A stretch of 64,000 nt of DNA from Roseicitreum antarcticum. Its GTDB lineage: Bacteria; Pseudomonadota; Alphaproteobacteria; Rhodobacterales; Rhodobacteraceae. Below, piece after piece: positions 30,724-41,064 of this stretch (the first letter of the stretch is position 1; each line of letters begins with the position of its first letter). A program made the translations under genes and the position numbers. The stretch spans positions 1,736,001-1,800,000 of the forward strand of contig NZ_CP061498.1 in the NCBI RefSeq assembly GCF_014681765.1, in the 5' to 3' direction. Under the pieces are notes generated by a model. The model was not told the DNA's origin and did no database searches. It worked only from the letters and a program-made list of their open reading frames with translations.

Positions 30724-31002
30724 ATGGCAGGAAAGCGAGACAACTCCGAAGAGATCGTGCTGAAGCTGCGGCAGGTTGAAGTGCTGCAAGGGCAAGGACG
30801 TTCGATTGCTGATGCCGTTCGACAGATCGGCGTGACACAACCGACCTATTATCGATGGCGCAAAGAGTATGGTGGCATGAGTCGAGATCAGCTCAAACGG
30901 CTGAAGGAGCTGGAGACTGAGAATACCCGGCTTAGGCGTGCCGTGTCGGATCTGACGCTGGACAAGGTGATCCTGACCGAGGCTGCACGGGGAAACTTTT
31001 AA
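30724..31002 (+). CDS. IS3-family OrfA
   Basis: A 92-residue protein with a helix-turn-helix (GRSIADAVRQIGVTQPTYYR) and a leucine-zipper-like helix (LKELETENTRLRRAVSDLTL), typical of OrfA in the IS407/ISRj-like branch of IS3. It is preceded by CAGGAGGACC. OrfB follows in another frame, as in elements that use frameshifting. Confidence 0.87.
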   Translation: MAGKRDNSEEIVLKLRQVEVLQGQGRSIADAVRQIGVTQPTYYRWRKEYGGMSRDQLKRLKELETENTRLRRAVSDLTLDKVILTEAARGNF

Positions 31003-31004
31003 GC

Positions 31005-31849
31005 CCTTCCCGCCGCCGTCGATGTATCGACCATGTGCGGCAGACTCTCAGCTTATCAGAGCGCCGGGTTTGTCGCACATTGGGTCAGCATCGCTCGACA
31101 CAGCGCAAGGTGCCTCTCGGCCTGCCGGACGAAGAACGGCTGACCGATGACATCATCGCACTGACAGAAGAGTTCGGACGCTATGGATATCGCATGATTA
31201 CCGGAATGCTGAACAACAGCGGCTGGCATGTAAATCACAAGCGCGTCGAACGGATCTGGCGGCGGGAGGGGCTGAAAGTCCCGCAAAAACAACCCAAGAA
31301 GGGTCGGCTCTGGCTGAACGATGGGTCGTGTGTTCGGCTGCGACCGGAGCGTCCGAACCATGTCTGGTCCTATGACTTCGTCCAGGATCGAACCCATGAC
31401 GGCGGATCTTCCGCACGCTCAACATCATCGACGAGTTCACGAAGGAGGCTCTGGTGATCCGTGTCAAACGCAAGCTCAATTCCGTCGACGTGGTCGACGC
31501 CTTGACTGACCTGTTCATCCTGCGCGGTCCGCCGGAATACATAAGGTCAGACAATGGCGCAGAATTCATCGCCAAGAAGGTGCGCGCCTGGATCGGCGCG
31601 GTGGGTGCCAAAACTGCCTTCATTGCGCCTGGATCGCCATGGGAAAACGGCTACTGCGAGAGCTTCAACGCCCGATTTCGGGACGAGTTGCTGAACGGCG
31701 AGGTCTTCTCATCGCTGCGCGAGGCCCAAATCCTGATCGAGCGATGGCGTCGCCATTACAACACCGTCAGACCACACAGCGCTCTGGGATACCGTCCACC
31801 AGCGCCCAAAAGCATCGTCCCAATAGACCAAAGGCCAACCATGCACTAA
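31005..31849 (+). pseudogene. IS3-family OrfB integrase, frameshifted
   Basis: The first part (to about 31400) has the IS3 helical start and [18 protein letters not shown] with the first catalytic Asp. One base is then lost (GGCGG where GGCCGG is expected), and the frame resumes as [19 protein letters not shown], with [15 protein letters not shown] (second Asp), [20 protein letters not shown] (Glu) and the C-terminal [11 protein letters not shown]. All three catalytic residues survive, but the shift inactivates the gene. Confidence 0.87.
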
Positions 31850-31883
31850 CATTCAAACTGGACCACTCGTTGGGGGCAGACCA

Positions 31884-32168
31884 GGAGCTTCAAGTCCGGC
31901 AGCCTGCCCCAAGGTCATCGACAAATACTCGATAACCGGTAGGGCCTGAAATCCACTTGTGCCGGCAGGTTTTAGTATATGCGTGAAGGGCTCTAGCGTG
32001 CTGGGAATAAGGCGTCCCTTTGGGTCAAGAAACATCGGAGCCTTGATCTGCACACCAGAGAGGCGCGGTGTCTGCGAGTTTGCAAACAAGCGCGCGAGAT
32101 ATTCTTCAAAATTGTTCTCAATATCACCGCGCCCCGGGCCGTCATAGCTCCCGATAAACACGCCTTCT
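31884..32168. repeat. 285-bp direct repeat, right copy
   Basis: This is an identical copy of 30373-30657. Here the kinase sequence continues rightward into its own start (32169-32236), while leftward it stops at the IS end. It shows that the duplication is tandem with the IS at the junction. Confidence 0.92.
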
Positions 32169-32320
32169 GTGCTGAATTCACTTAGGCTCGCTTCGGAAAT
32201 CGTCACGGTCGGCGAAGGATACGAGATGTCGGACATGGCCGAAAACACGCTGATAGCTGCAATCGCGGCAGCCGAAGGCACCGACAGCCCACCAGCGACG
32301 AAAGTAGGATTCGGTAGCGA

Positions 32321-32594
32321 ATGAGGTCGGGCGGCCAGATCTGGGCCTATTCGCAGCTTGAAGAAATCGCCAAGGTGTCTGGTGACCCCGACGACCTGCT
32401 GCGCGCCGTGCAGGCCTACGCCACCGCGAGCCAAGGCTTCACCCGCTCCAAGGTCTGTTTCGCCGACAACTGGTTCCAGTAGCGGCGCTGGCGGCCTTTC
32501 CTCGAAAAGTTAGAGGCCGAGCGCGAAACGGCAGAGGCCGTGCAGGCGGATCATCACGCCCGGCTGGTCGACTGGATTCGCGACCGCAGCCCCA
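32321..32594 (+). pseudogene. Unidentified coding fragment, interrupted by TAG
   Basis: From ATG 32321 the frame reads AYSQLEEIAKVSGDPDDLLR and FTRSKVCFADNWFQ, then TAG where CAG would give Gln, then RRWRPFLEKLEAERETAEAV and LVDWIRDRSP. Even amino-acid composition and amphipathic helices show this was coding. It ends abruptly at 32594 where the 78-bp element end begins. I do not recognise the family with confidence. Replication or DNA-binding proteins of alphaproteobacterial plasmids are possible, and it may be the far end of a gene like the RepC-like fragment at 25569. Confidence 0.5.
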
Positions 32595-32672
32595 CGGTGT
32601 TTGTCAAAGTAGTTGTCCGCCGATTTCATGCGGCGTCTCTGATTTCAGGGGCGCTGATTTCGGTTTCTGGGT
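32595..32672. repeat. 78-bp repeat, second copy (mobile-element end)
   Basis: It is identical to 18510-18587 over 78 bases. Here only the left part of the element is present. It lies between the truncated coding fragment (left) and the truncated hipA (right), so this element probably caused both truncations. Confidence 0.85.
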
Positions 32673-33251
32673 TGCCGCGATGACGCGCGAGGTCGACAAG
32701 GCGTTAGCAGGGTTGGCCCATTGGCCGTCGATACGCAAATAGGCCGTCTTCTCCTGCGCACCTGCGATAGAGATTCTGAAATCATCGTCTTCACCCAGGG
32801 CGAGCGGTGCAGCGGCGAGGTTCTTCAGATCAGCGACCATCTCCTCTTCCGAGATGATGCGATACTGCATGTCCTGTCCCGCTGGGACTGCATCCATCGG
32901 CAGAAACTGAAGTGCCCCGACGCAATCGCGCCCCAAGACCGAAAGCAGCGAGAACACATCCTTGCCCTGTGCCCCGACTCGCGCAGCGATCTTCTCACGC
33001 AGCTCGCCCTCCGCATCCGGCAGCAGGTTGTCGAAGGCCGCGACGACGGGGTCGCCCTGCCAGCTGACCTTGGACAGCGGCAGGGCGCTGGCTACCGGAA
33101 AGGCGGCCTCGGACGCGAGCCAGGTAGGTTCGTATGTGAAGCTGATTGCGCCATCCGTCGCCCGCGTCAGGGTGCCGACCTTAGCTGTTTCATACCAGAC
33201 AGCGGTCGTGCTTTGGCGTGTGCGGCGACAGACGCGGGTAACGCGCGTCAT
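32604..33251 (-). pseudogene. hipA: HipA toxin kinase, C-terminally truncated
   Basis: The ATG at 33251 follows the hipB stop by 1 bp. About 195 residues read as HipA: the N-terminal subdomain (AVWYETAKVGTLTRATDG, SALPLSKVSWQG, AFDNLLPDAEGELREKIAAR, VFSLLSVLGRDCVGALQFLP) and the Gly-rich loop with the autophosphorylation Ser in FRISIAGAQEKTAYL. It then breaks off near 32720-32673 into the 78-bp repeat. The catalytic Asp and metal-binding residues are lost, so it cannot phosphorylate its target. Confidence 0.85.
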
Positions 33252-33252
33252 C

Positions 33253-33501
33253 TTAGATGGTGCCCCGGTCAGCCAGACGGTCTGTCGCTGACAGTTCAGC
33301 GCCAAGCGCTTCGAGGAGACGCAGATAGACATCGAGGCTCACCGAAACGACGCCGTTCTCGATGTCGGAAATCGTCGACTGCGCGGTGCCAGTCATTTCG
33401 CCCAGCTGCTTCTGGCTGATCTTCTGCGCGGCCCGCCGTGCGCGCAGAACCGCTCCGGCTTGGCGAAGGCTTCGGATGGGGTGTGCGGGGGTGTTTGTCA
33501 T
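33253..33501 (-). CDS. hipB: HipB-type antitoxin, XRE helix-turn-helix
   Basis: An 82-residue protein with an XRE-type helix-turn-helix: KISQKQLGEMTGTAQSTISD followed by IENGVVSVSLDVYLRLLEAL. It is directly upstream of the hipA fragment (1 bp gap), the normal hipBA order, so it is the antitoxin and autorepressor of this pair. It appears intact although its toxin is truncated. Confidence 0.88.
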   Translation of the reverse strand: MTNTPAHPIRSLRQAGAVLRARRAAQKISQKQLGEMTGTAQSTISDIENGVVSVSLDVYLRLLEALGAELSATDRLADRGTI

Positions 33502-34003
33502 GGCGCCTTGATAGCTCCACAGCGATAATATGTCAATATCGCTTATGAACTATCGTCCCGCCTAATAGCCCTTGGGCTATAGTCACCGATTCGAGGGCTT
33601 GCGCCCTAGGTTCATGGATCCTGCAGCGTTACGTTGAGATATCGACGTCACAAAGGGCGGATTCCGGTCATTCGCCCCGGTGGCGAGCACGTTGGCCCCA
33701 GAAGGCGGAAGCTGACATTCAGGTCAACCGACTCTGGCGTGAGTTTCTGCGGCGCCGCAAGTCGGCGTCGAGCCCGACTACGAAATCGGACGCTGTGTGA
33801 CGAATGGCGCCCCTTGCGCGCGGCCCGAAAACGCATCAAAATAATTTGGACTCTGATCATGATATTTGGCCTTCCCAAGTCCTTGACTGCAAGGGGTTTC
33901 TTCGCCTGAGCCCACAAACCATCCTTTTGGGAATACTTGGTTGCTTCCCAACGCACGCTCTAGTGCGTTATAGATTTCTGATGTATAAACTTGGGGTGCT
34001 GGA
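33502..34003. other. AT-richer intergenic region before the RTX gene
   Basis: 502 bp with no supported gene. Short frames on either strand have no recognisable domain or ribosome site. AATATGTCAATATCGC (about 33527) could be part of a hipB operator, since HipB sites are palindromic, but the match is weak. The RTX gene start has only a poor ribosome site (TTGGGGTGCTGG). Confidence 0.4.
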
Positions 34004-37000
34004 ATGACTGTACCAACCATTCGTTTGAATTATAGCTCAACTGGCGCGGCTGTGACGTTCGGCAGTACGCTCGATTTGTTTTCGACAGGTGTACAAAACG
34101 TCAGCTGGGATAGTGAGGATAGCACTTTAGGGCAGGTTGCCGGTATCCTAGGCGTCGATGCTTCACTGAACCTGGATTATAACTTTGATCTAGATGCCTT
34201 CTGGGAGCTCAGCATTGGCCAAAACCAGCTCGACCTCTGGTACGATATTTTCATTGCCTACGATGAGAGCACCATCATTGCCGAAGGCGACACCTATGTC
34301 CTTGATACGAGCCGTTGGTTTGTACAGGATATGGAGCTGTCCGACATTGGCACAACAAACAGCGGTTCTGCTGAAGTCGGTCTTGAGTATGATATCTTAC
34401 TTGATCTCAACGAAGCCGAATTGAATGCATGGGGCGGCACGGTAAATTTTGCCCCAACTGATCCGATCATTGATATCACAGACGAAAGAATAGTACTCCT
34501 TGGTGGATCAATTGATGATGGTTCAATTGATTTCTATGGAATGTTTGGAGAACTGTTTTCATCTGAAATATATGACACTGAAGGTGAATACAACATTTCG
34601 GTGCTCCCAGGGACATCGATAACATGGGACTTCGACGAAGACCTTTCCGTTGAAAATATTATCTCTGGTACTGAAGATCTCATTGGTGGCAACCATGATT
34701 TGACGTGGCAAAATTTTTCCTTCACTCAAGAGAGCGAGGATAATGATAATTTCATAGGGCTGAATTTTGATTTGGACGCGATCCTCCAATATTTTGGGAT
34801 TTTGCCGCCCAATCCCTTCCATCCAAACCCTTTGACAGGTTTTTTTGACTACACTCTCGAAGGCACCCTACCGGTTGTAGGCCAAATCGCTCTTGCAGCG
34901 GAATTGCTTGACATAGACTTGAACCTAGGATTGGAGCTGGAACGGATTGTGTCATTTGAACAATCCGACAGCAGTTTAGAAATATTAGATAATGGAATTG
35001 TAGTTGGTTCAGGCGCATTTGGGGACTCGATCTCCTTCGATCCCGGTATCATCAGCGGCAGCAGCGAGAACTTTTCCATCGCCATATCGGTTTCTGGAAC
35101 ATATACTCAGTCTTATGGTGTGTCCTTTAATTTGATTCCCATCATAACTGCTATTCGCGCTGAGCTTGGGTGGGGCAGAATTAATAACTCGCTCGAGGAG
35201 AATGGTAATGGAGAGTTATTTAGTACGGTACCCGAAGCGTTTTTTAACTACTCTGGTTTTGACGTCGTTGAGTTCCTTCAGGCCCTTGATCTAATAGAGA
35301 GTAACGAACTTTATTCAAGCGGCTTCATTGAGGTTCACACGGTCGAGACTGATATCACGCTCACCTCTGACGGAACCAACGACTTCACAATCACTGCTAT
35401 TGATGGGACGCAGGAACTGGAAGCGCCACCTGAAATTGCTGATGTGACCAATGGAACAGATGCCTCGACCGGATTTTCAGACACAGGCATCGACGTTGGC
35501 GACCCCGATTATGAACCTGATCCGCTGGCTGGATCACAAACCTTTGTGTTGGACGAAATCGCCCGAAACACGACGATTGACGGCGGCTCTGGAACGGACA
35601 CGGCGTGGATCGGCGGCGGCGGCAGTCCGCAGTACGGCAACGGCGTGCGGATAGCCAATGGCAATGTTCTGGGGAATACGGCATCCGCCCTTTCCATCAA
35701 CACATACCTGCAAGAGCTTGCAGGCGGTGCCGCCTACATCATCACGCAGCAATGGGGAAACCCACTTTACCATGATGTCGCGATCGTGGATGTCGAAGAA
35801 GTCAACGTGGATGGCGGCCTTGGCAATGACCTTGTCGTCTACCTGAACGGCACGCAGTATTTCGGCGGTGCCGCAACAGACACCTTTGCTGCCAACTGGC
35901 GCGGCCAGACCGCTGCGATCAACTGGTCACTGGCGACGACCAACGCAACCACCCTTGCCAATGGCGTCACGGTCGGCGGGTTCGAGCGGGCGCATCTGCT
36001 GCTCGGCTCCGGCAATGATGCCGTGACGGGCGGGAACAGCTCGGATTACCTCGACGGTGGCGCGGGCAACGACACCCTCGCAGGCGGCGGCGGCAACAAC
36101 ACCCTCATCGGCGGCGCAGGCAACGATGTCATCGAGGGGGGCGCAGGGAATGATACTATTGACGGCGGCGCAGGCGACGATGTCATCCTCGATACGCAGG
36201 GCGGCACGCTTGCTGGCGGTGCAGGCAATGATCGCTTCTACATCCATGAGTTGGGCGATGGTTCAATCGACGGCGGCTCTGGAACGGACACGGCGTGGAT
36301 CGTCGGCGGCGGCAGTCCGCAGTACGGCAACGGCGTGCGGATAGCCAATGGCAATGTTCTGGGGAATACGGCATCCGCCCTTTCCATCAACACATACCTG
36401 CAAGAGCTTGCAGGCGGTGCCGCCTACATCATCACGCAGCAATGGGGAAACCCACTTTACCATGATGTCGCGATCGTGGATGTCGAAGAAGTCAACGTGG
36501 ATGGCGGCCTTGGCAATGACCTTGTCGTCTACCTGAACGGCACGCAGTATTTCGGCGGTGCCGCAACAGACACCTTTGCTGCCAACTGGCGCGGCCAGAC
36601 CGCTGCGATCAACTGGTCACTGGCGACGACCAACGCAACCACCCTTGCCAATGGCGTCACGGTCGGCGGGTTCGAGCGGGCGCATCTGCTGCTCGGCTCC
36701 GGCAATGATGCCGTGACGGGCGGGAACAGCTCGGATTACCTCGACGGTGGCGCGGGCAACGACACCCTCGCAGGCGGCGGCGGCAACAACACCCTCATCG
36801 GCGGCGCAGGCAACGATGTCATCGAGGGGGGGCGCAGGGAATGATACTATTGACGGCGGCGCAGGCGACGATGTCATCCTCGATACGCAGGGCGGCACGC
36901 TTGCTGGCGGTGCAGGCAATGATCGCTTCTACATCCATGAGTTGGGCGATGGTTCAATCGACGGCGGCTCTGGAACGGACACGGCGTGGATCGTCGGCGG

Positions 37001-38954
37001 CGGCAGTCCGCAGTACGGCAACGGCGTGCGGATAGCCAATGGCAATGTTCTGGGGAATACGGCATCCGCCCTTTCCATCAACACATACCTGCAAGAGCTT
37101 GCAGGCGGTGCCGCCTACATCATCACGCAGCAATGGGGAAACCCACTTTACCATGATGTCGCGATCGTGGATGTCGAAGAAGTCAACGTGGATGGCGGCC
37201 TTGGCAATGACCTTGTCGTCTACCTGAACGGCACGCAGTATTTCGGCGGTGCCGCAACAGACACCTTTGCTGCCAACTGGCGCGGCCAGACCGCTGCGAT
37301 CAACTGGTCACTGGCGACGACCAACGCAACCACCCTTGCCAATGGCGTCACGGTCGGCGGGTTCGAGCGGGCGCATCTGCTGCTCGGCTCCGGCAATGAT
37401 GCCGTGACGGGCGGGAACAGCTCGGATTACCTCGACGGTGGCGCGGGCAGCGACACCCTCGCAGGCGGCGGCGGCAACAACACCCTCATCGGCGGCGCAG
37501 GCAACGATGTCATCGAGGGGGGAAGCGGGAATGATCGCGCCGTCTTTTCTGGCGCGTTTGGTATCGATCTGATCTACAATTCATCTGGCACATTGACCGC
37601 AGAGTTTACGGACGTATCCTTCACAGGTCTTTCCTACAGCCGCTCGGGCGAGCATCTTATTATCCGCGTCATGGGTACCAGCAACTACGCTGTCTTGGTC
37701 GATTACTTCTCAGCACCAGCCAATTGGTCTGTCATACTCAATGGCTCGGTGGAGGCTATTGATCCATCATCAATCGCGAACGGAACGCTCCCCTTAGGCC
37801 CAATTCCACTTTTGGGCACGGCCTTGGATGACATTATCGAACTCACTGCGTCTGAGGCCGCTGTCCAAGCCGGAGGCGGCGACGACTTAATTAGAAGCGG
37901 AGCAGAACAGCACGCGATTGATGGCGGCGAGGGACAAGACCTTGTTGATTATTCTGGGTCGGCAACTGGTGTAACCGTTAACCTTTCCAACGGTACAGGA
38001 TCATCAGGCGATGCCGAGGGCGATACATTCACGTCTGTTGAAAACGTCATTGGTAGCTCTGAAGCGGATACCTTGATTGGTAATGGCGATAGCAACTTTG
38101 TTGCCGGTGGCGGTGGCGATGATTCAATCTCCACAGGTTCTGGCTCCGATGTCGTGGTAGATGGCGACGGCGCAGATCTGATCAATCTCGGTAGCGGCGA
38201 GGATATCGTTATACTGACCGGCTCTTCTTATCACACCAATGGCTATGTCGCTTTCAACGTCAGTTCCGACACGCAAGTCGGCACCCAGGTACGGATCAAC
38301 CTCGAAGGGCTAGTGCGTATTGAAGCCGTGACAGATGGCGGCGCAGATGCCGACATCGTTCAACTCAGCGATGAAGGTGATGTCTTTTTCCTGCACGATG
38401 CTTACTCCCGCTTCCACAGCTCAATCGCACTGACAGAAGATTATGTCGGTAACGAAAGTATCGCAAGATTTGCCAATATTGAAGAAATCCGAGGCATGGG
38501 CGGCAATGATATCATCGATCTGACCAGTCCTGATTACAGCCTCGCAGGTATTGCAATGTCTATCGACGGTGGCGAAGGAAATGATGTGATCTGGGGATCG
38601 GATGCCGACGAGAACATTTCCAGCGGTAGCGGCAATGACACCATTTTTGGCGGTAGCGGAAACAATATACTGACTGGTGGAGCGGGCGCGGATGTATTCG
38701 AGTTCACGCGGACATCAACCGATACATCGGTCTCTGATTTCGATATCTCTGAGGGCGACACACTGCGTTTTTACAATGCTGGTGGGGCAGTATTCGACGC
38801 TTCAAGCGTTGTGCTCACAGATATTGGTATCTTGATTCATTATATAGATAGTGCATCTGGCACTGCTCACGACATATCAATCGATCTTGCGTCAAGCGCC
38901 AACGATTTCTCCTCGACATTACCGGAAATTCTGAGCGCATTGGAAATCTTGTAA
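34004..38954 (+). CDS. Giant RTX calcium-binding secreted protein, frameshifted in a G-run
   Basis: Two overlapping frames (34004-36844 and from about 36832 to 38954) form one gene of about 1650 codons once a single extra G in the run at 36826-36832 is removed; the two sister repeats have six Gs there. The N-terminal 530 residues are acidic, beta-rich and lack a signal peptide. A tandem array of 230-residue repeats follows, each ending in RTX nonapeptides (GGAGNDTLAGGGGNNTLIGG, GGAGNDVIEGG). The C-terminal 450 residues have further RTX blocks and end in SSTLPEILSALEIL, like a type I secretion signal. GC is well below the backbone. No secretion ATPase or adaptor gene is adjacent. Its role (adhesin, enzyme or S-layer-like) is unknown. 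Confidence 0.82.
35579..36268 (+). repeat. 690-bp tandem repeat, copy 1
   Basis: It starts GACGGCGGCTCTGGAACGGA. Apart from one early G-to-T difference (Gly to Val codon) it is essentially identical to copy 2. It encodes 230 residues: a SGTDTAWIGGGGSPQYGNGV segment, a beta-rich core and RTX nonapeptides. Confidence 0.92.
36269..36959 (+). repeat. 690-bp tandem repeat, copy 2 (691 bp with one extra G)
   Basis: It has the same start and content as copy 1. The G-run at 36826-36832 has seven Gs against six in copies 1 (36136-36141) and 3 (37517-37522). This breaks the reading frame. Confidence 0.92.
36960..37522 (+). repeat. 690-bp tandem repeat, partial copy 3
   Basis: The first 563 bp match copies 1 and 2, with an A-to-G change making GSDTL from GNDTL. 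After the G-run it diverges into the unique C-terminal part. Confidence 0.92.
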
Positions 38955-39151
38955 CTTGCGAACGTCCGTTTAGAATCAGCGCCTTATCAGGCCAAAAGTG
39001 CTCATCGCTGCCCCAAAGCCGGCATTTGATCAACGTCGGCAAAGTCCGGGATCTGTGAGTTAGCGGCCTCTATGATTTTGTAATTGCAGCGAAGGTCCGG
39101 TCTGGAGGGTCGCACCGCAGCGATGAGAGTAGTCGACCAATGGCAGCATTG

Positions 39152-40812
39152 GGCCGAGGCTGTGTGAAAACCCCCAGATATGGTATGCTTCCTACGATAC
39201 GGGAGTGCATTTATGTCGGGTTTCATTGAAGGTGTTGATCGCGATCAGGTGACGCTGTTTCCGGATCGACTTGAGGACTGGATTGACGACGATCATCTGG
39301 TCCGGGTGGTGGATCTGTTTGTTGAACAGCTTAATCTGGCGGGCCTTGGCTTTGTGCGCGCGGCGCATGCGCGGACAGGGCGACCGGGATACCATCCGGC
39401 CATTCTTCTGAAGCTGTTCATCTATGGCTACCTCAACCGGATCCCGTCCAGCCGCAGGTTGGAGCGTGAGGCCGGGCGCAATGTCGAGGTGATGTGGCTG
39501 CTCGGCGATTGGTGCCGGATCACAAGACGATTGCGGATTTCCGACGCGATAACGGTGCTGCTATCCGCAAGACCTGCGCGCAATTCGTCGAGCTGTGCCG
39601 CCGGATCGGCACGCTGAAGGGCGAATGCGTGGTGATCGATGGAAGCAAGTTCAAGGCTGTCAACAACCGCGACAAGAACTTCACCAAGGGCAAGATCGCC
39701 AGCCGTCTCGCGCATCTGGAGGCCGATGTCGAGCGCTATATCACCGAGATGGTGCGCATAGACCGGCAGGAGAAAGGCGAGGTGCGGGCGGAGAAGGTCA
39801 CGCATCTGGCGCATCGATACGGGCGGCTCAAGCAGGAAATCGAGAAACTGAATGCCATGGACAAGGCCCTGGCCGATGCGCCGGACGGCCAGATTTCCCT
39901 GACTGATCCCGATGCCCGAGCGATGGCCACCAGCGCGCGTAACAGCGGGCTGGTGGGCTATAATGCGCAATGCGCAGTGGACACTGAAACCCACATCATC
40001 GTCACCCATGAAGTCACCAACAAGGGGTTCGACCGTGACCAGCTCAGCCCGATGGCGATGGCGGCCAAGGATACGCTTGGGCGCGACACGCTGCATGCCC
40101 TGGCCGACAAGGGCTATTACAGCGGTGTCGAGATTGCCGCCTGCGACAAGGCGGGCATTACGGTGACCATGCCGCGTCCGGAGACCTCGGGCAATCGCAA
40201 GAAGGGCATGTATGTGAAGGCTGACTTCAAATATGACGCCGACCGCGACGTCTATGTTTGCCCGACAGGCGATGAGCTGACCTACCGCTACACCCGCGAT
40301 GAAGACGGGCTTCAGGTCCGACGATACTGGACCAACGAATGCCAGAACTGCCCCGTGAAATCACGCTGCACCACGGGCACGGAGCGCCGGGTCACCCGCT
40401 GGGAATACGAGCATCTGGTGGACGAGATGCGCGACCGTCTGCGCAGCGCCGATGATCCGATGACCCTGCGCCGCAGCACGGTCGAGCATCCTTTCGGGAC
40501 GATCAAGGCCTGGATGGGCACCACCCATTTCCTGATGCGCCGTCTGAAAAACGTGCGCACCGAGATGGCGCTGAACGTGCTGGCCTACAACATCAAGCGC
40601 ATGGTCGCATTGGTCGGGATCAAGGGGCTCATGGCGGCGATGCCCGCCTGAAAGAGGGGAAATCACTCCCCAAAACCGGTCAAACTGCCCTCATTGGCGC
40701 GATATCCGCGCCACCGGCGGGTTGCATGAACCCAAGCAAGCCAAAATGCCTGCTGCAAACCCATCACATCGCAAACTGCTCTGGGCGCGAGAGTTTCCAC
40801 ACAGCCTCGGCC
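39152..40812 (+). mobile_element. IS1182-family element
   Basis: The left end GGCCGAGGCTGTGTGAAAAC (39152) and the right end GTTTCCACACAGCCTCGGCC (to 40812) are inverted repeats differing at one or two bases. The element carries one transposase gene, disrupted by a frameshift. The size of 1661 bp fits the family. No clear target duplication was seen. Confidence 0.85.
39213..40651 (+). pseudogene. IS1182-family transposase, frameshifted
   Basis: The first frame begins MSGFIEGVDRDQVTLFPDRL and runs to NVEVMWLLG; one C is missing at about 39505 (GGCGA where GGCCGA is expected). The rest continues as LVPDHKTIADFRRDNG, with ECVVIDGSKFKAVNNRDKNF, LADKGYYSGVEIAACD, CQNCPVKSRCTTG and RRSTVEHPFGTIKAWMG, the DDE transposase core. 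About 480 residues if repaired. Confidence 0.87.
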
Positions 40813-40849
40813 GGTCGCGCCAAATGTGAACTGCAAAAGCCAGTTCCCT

Positions 40850-41064
40850 GTAAGCGGTGCCTTGCCCCCAGCCGCGCCGTGCTGACGCGGTCCCAGTCGT
40901 TGGCCTGTTCACAGGCGGCACGCCATGCTGTGATCTGCGCAGGATAAAGCCCGCGCTTGCGGCAGTATTCGGCCAGATCATCCCCAAAACCGCATCGACG
41001 ATCTGCTGCCCTGGAACTTCACGCGGTCAAACTGAAATAGACGTGGTCTCCAGCCACCGCTTAC
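40850..41064. mobile_element. IS66-like remnant with both ends
   Basis: It starts GTAAGCGGTGC and ends CCACCGCTTAC, an inverted repeat like IS66 ends. Just inside the right end the plus strand reads RIDDLLPWNF, the usual C-terminus of IS66 TnpC. The interior on the minus strand reads LAEYCRKRGLYPAQITAWRA, ACEQANDWDR, like a transposase OrfA fragment. So at least two elements are scrambled here. It cuts the second IS3 copy at 41065. Confidence 0.5.

Larger units (their letters stand above)
30658..31883 (+). mobile_element. IS3-family element, 1226 bp, flanked by a 285-bp duplication
   Basis: The left end TGGAGTGCCCCCACTGAAGT matches the reverse complement of the right end, TGGTCTGCCCCCAACGAGTG. 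It encodes orfA and a frameshifted orfB. Instead of the usual 3-5-bp target duplication, the element is bordered on both sides by a 285-bp direct repeat of the hip kinase gene. The simplest reading is unequal recombination between two copies of the element. Confidence 0.88.
29736..32236 (-). pseudogene. HipT/HipA-like Ser/Thr kinase, split by IS3-family element and 285-bp duplication
   Basis: Read on the minus strand from ATG 32236, then through the duplicated block once, then 30372 to 29736, it gives one continuous protein of about 330 residues. It has a short N-terminus, the Gly-rich loop RLSGVQIKAPMFL, the catalytic segment IADGDMHLKNLALL and the metal-site YDAVTT. It lacks the N-terminal subdomain of full HipA, so the layout is that of HipT in HipBST modules or other short HipA kinases, which phosphorylate aminoacyl-tRNA synthetases. 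The left piece (29736-30671) is still open on its own but has lost its start. No hipB or hipS partner lies directly upstream. Confidence 0.75.

Noticed and set aside
35579-37522. Regular repeats considered as a CRISPR or minisatellite array
   Set aside because: The unit is 690 bp, in frame, and encodes RTX repeats; there are no spacers.
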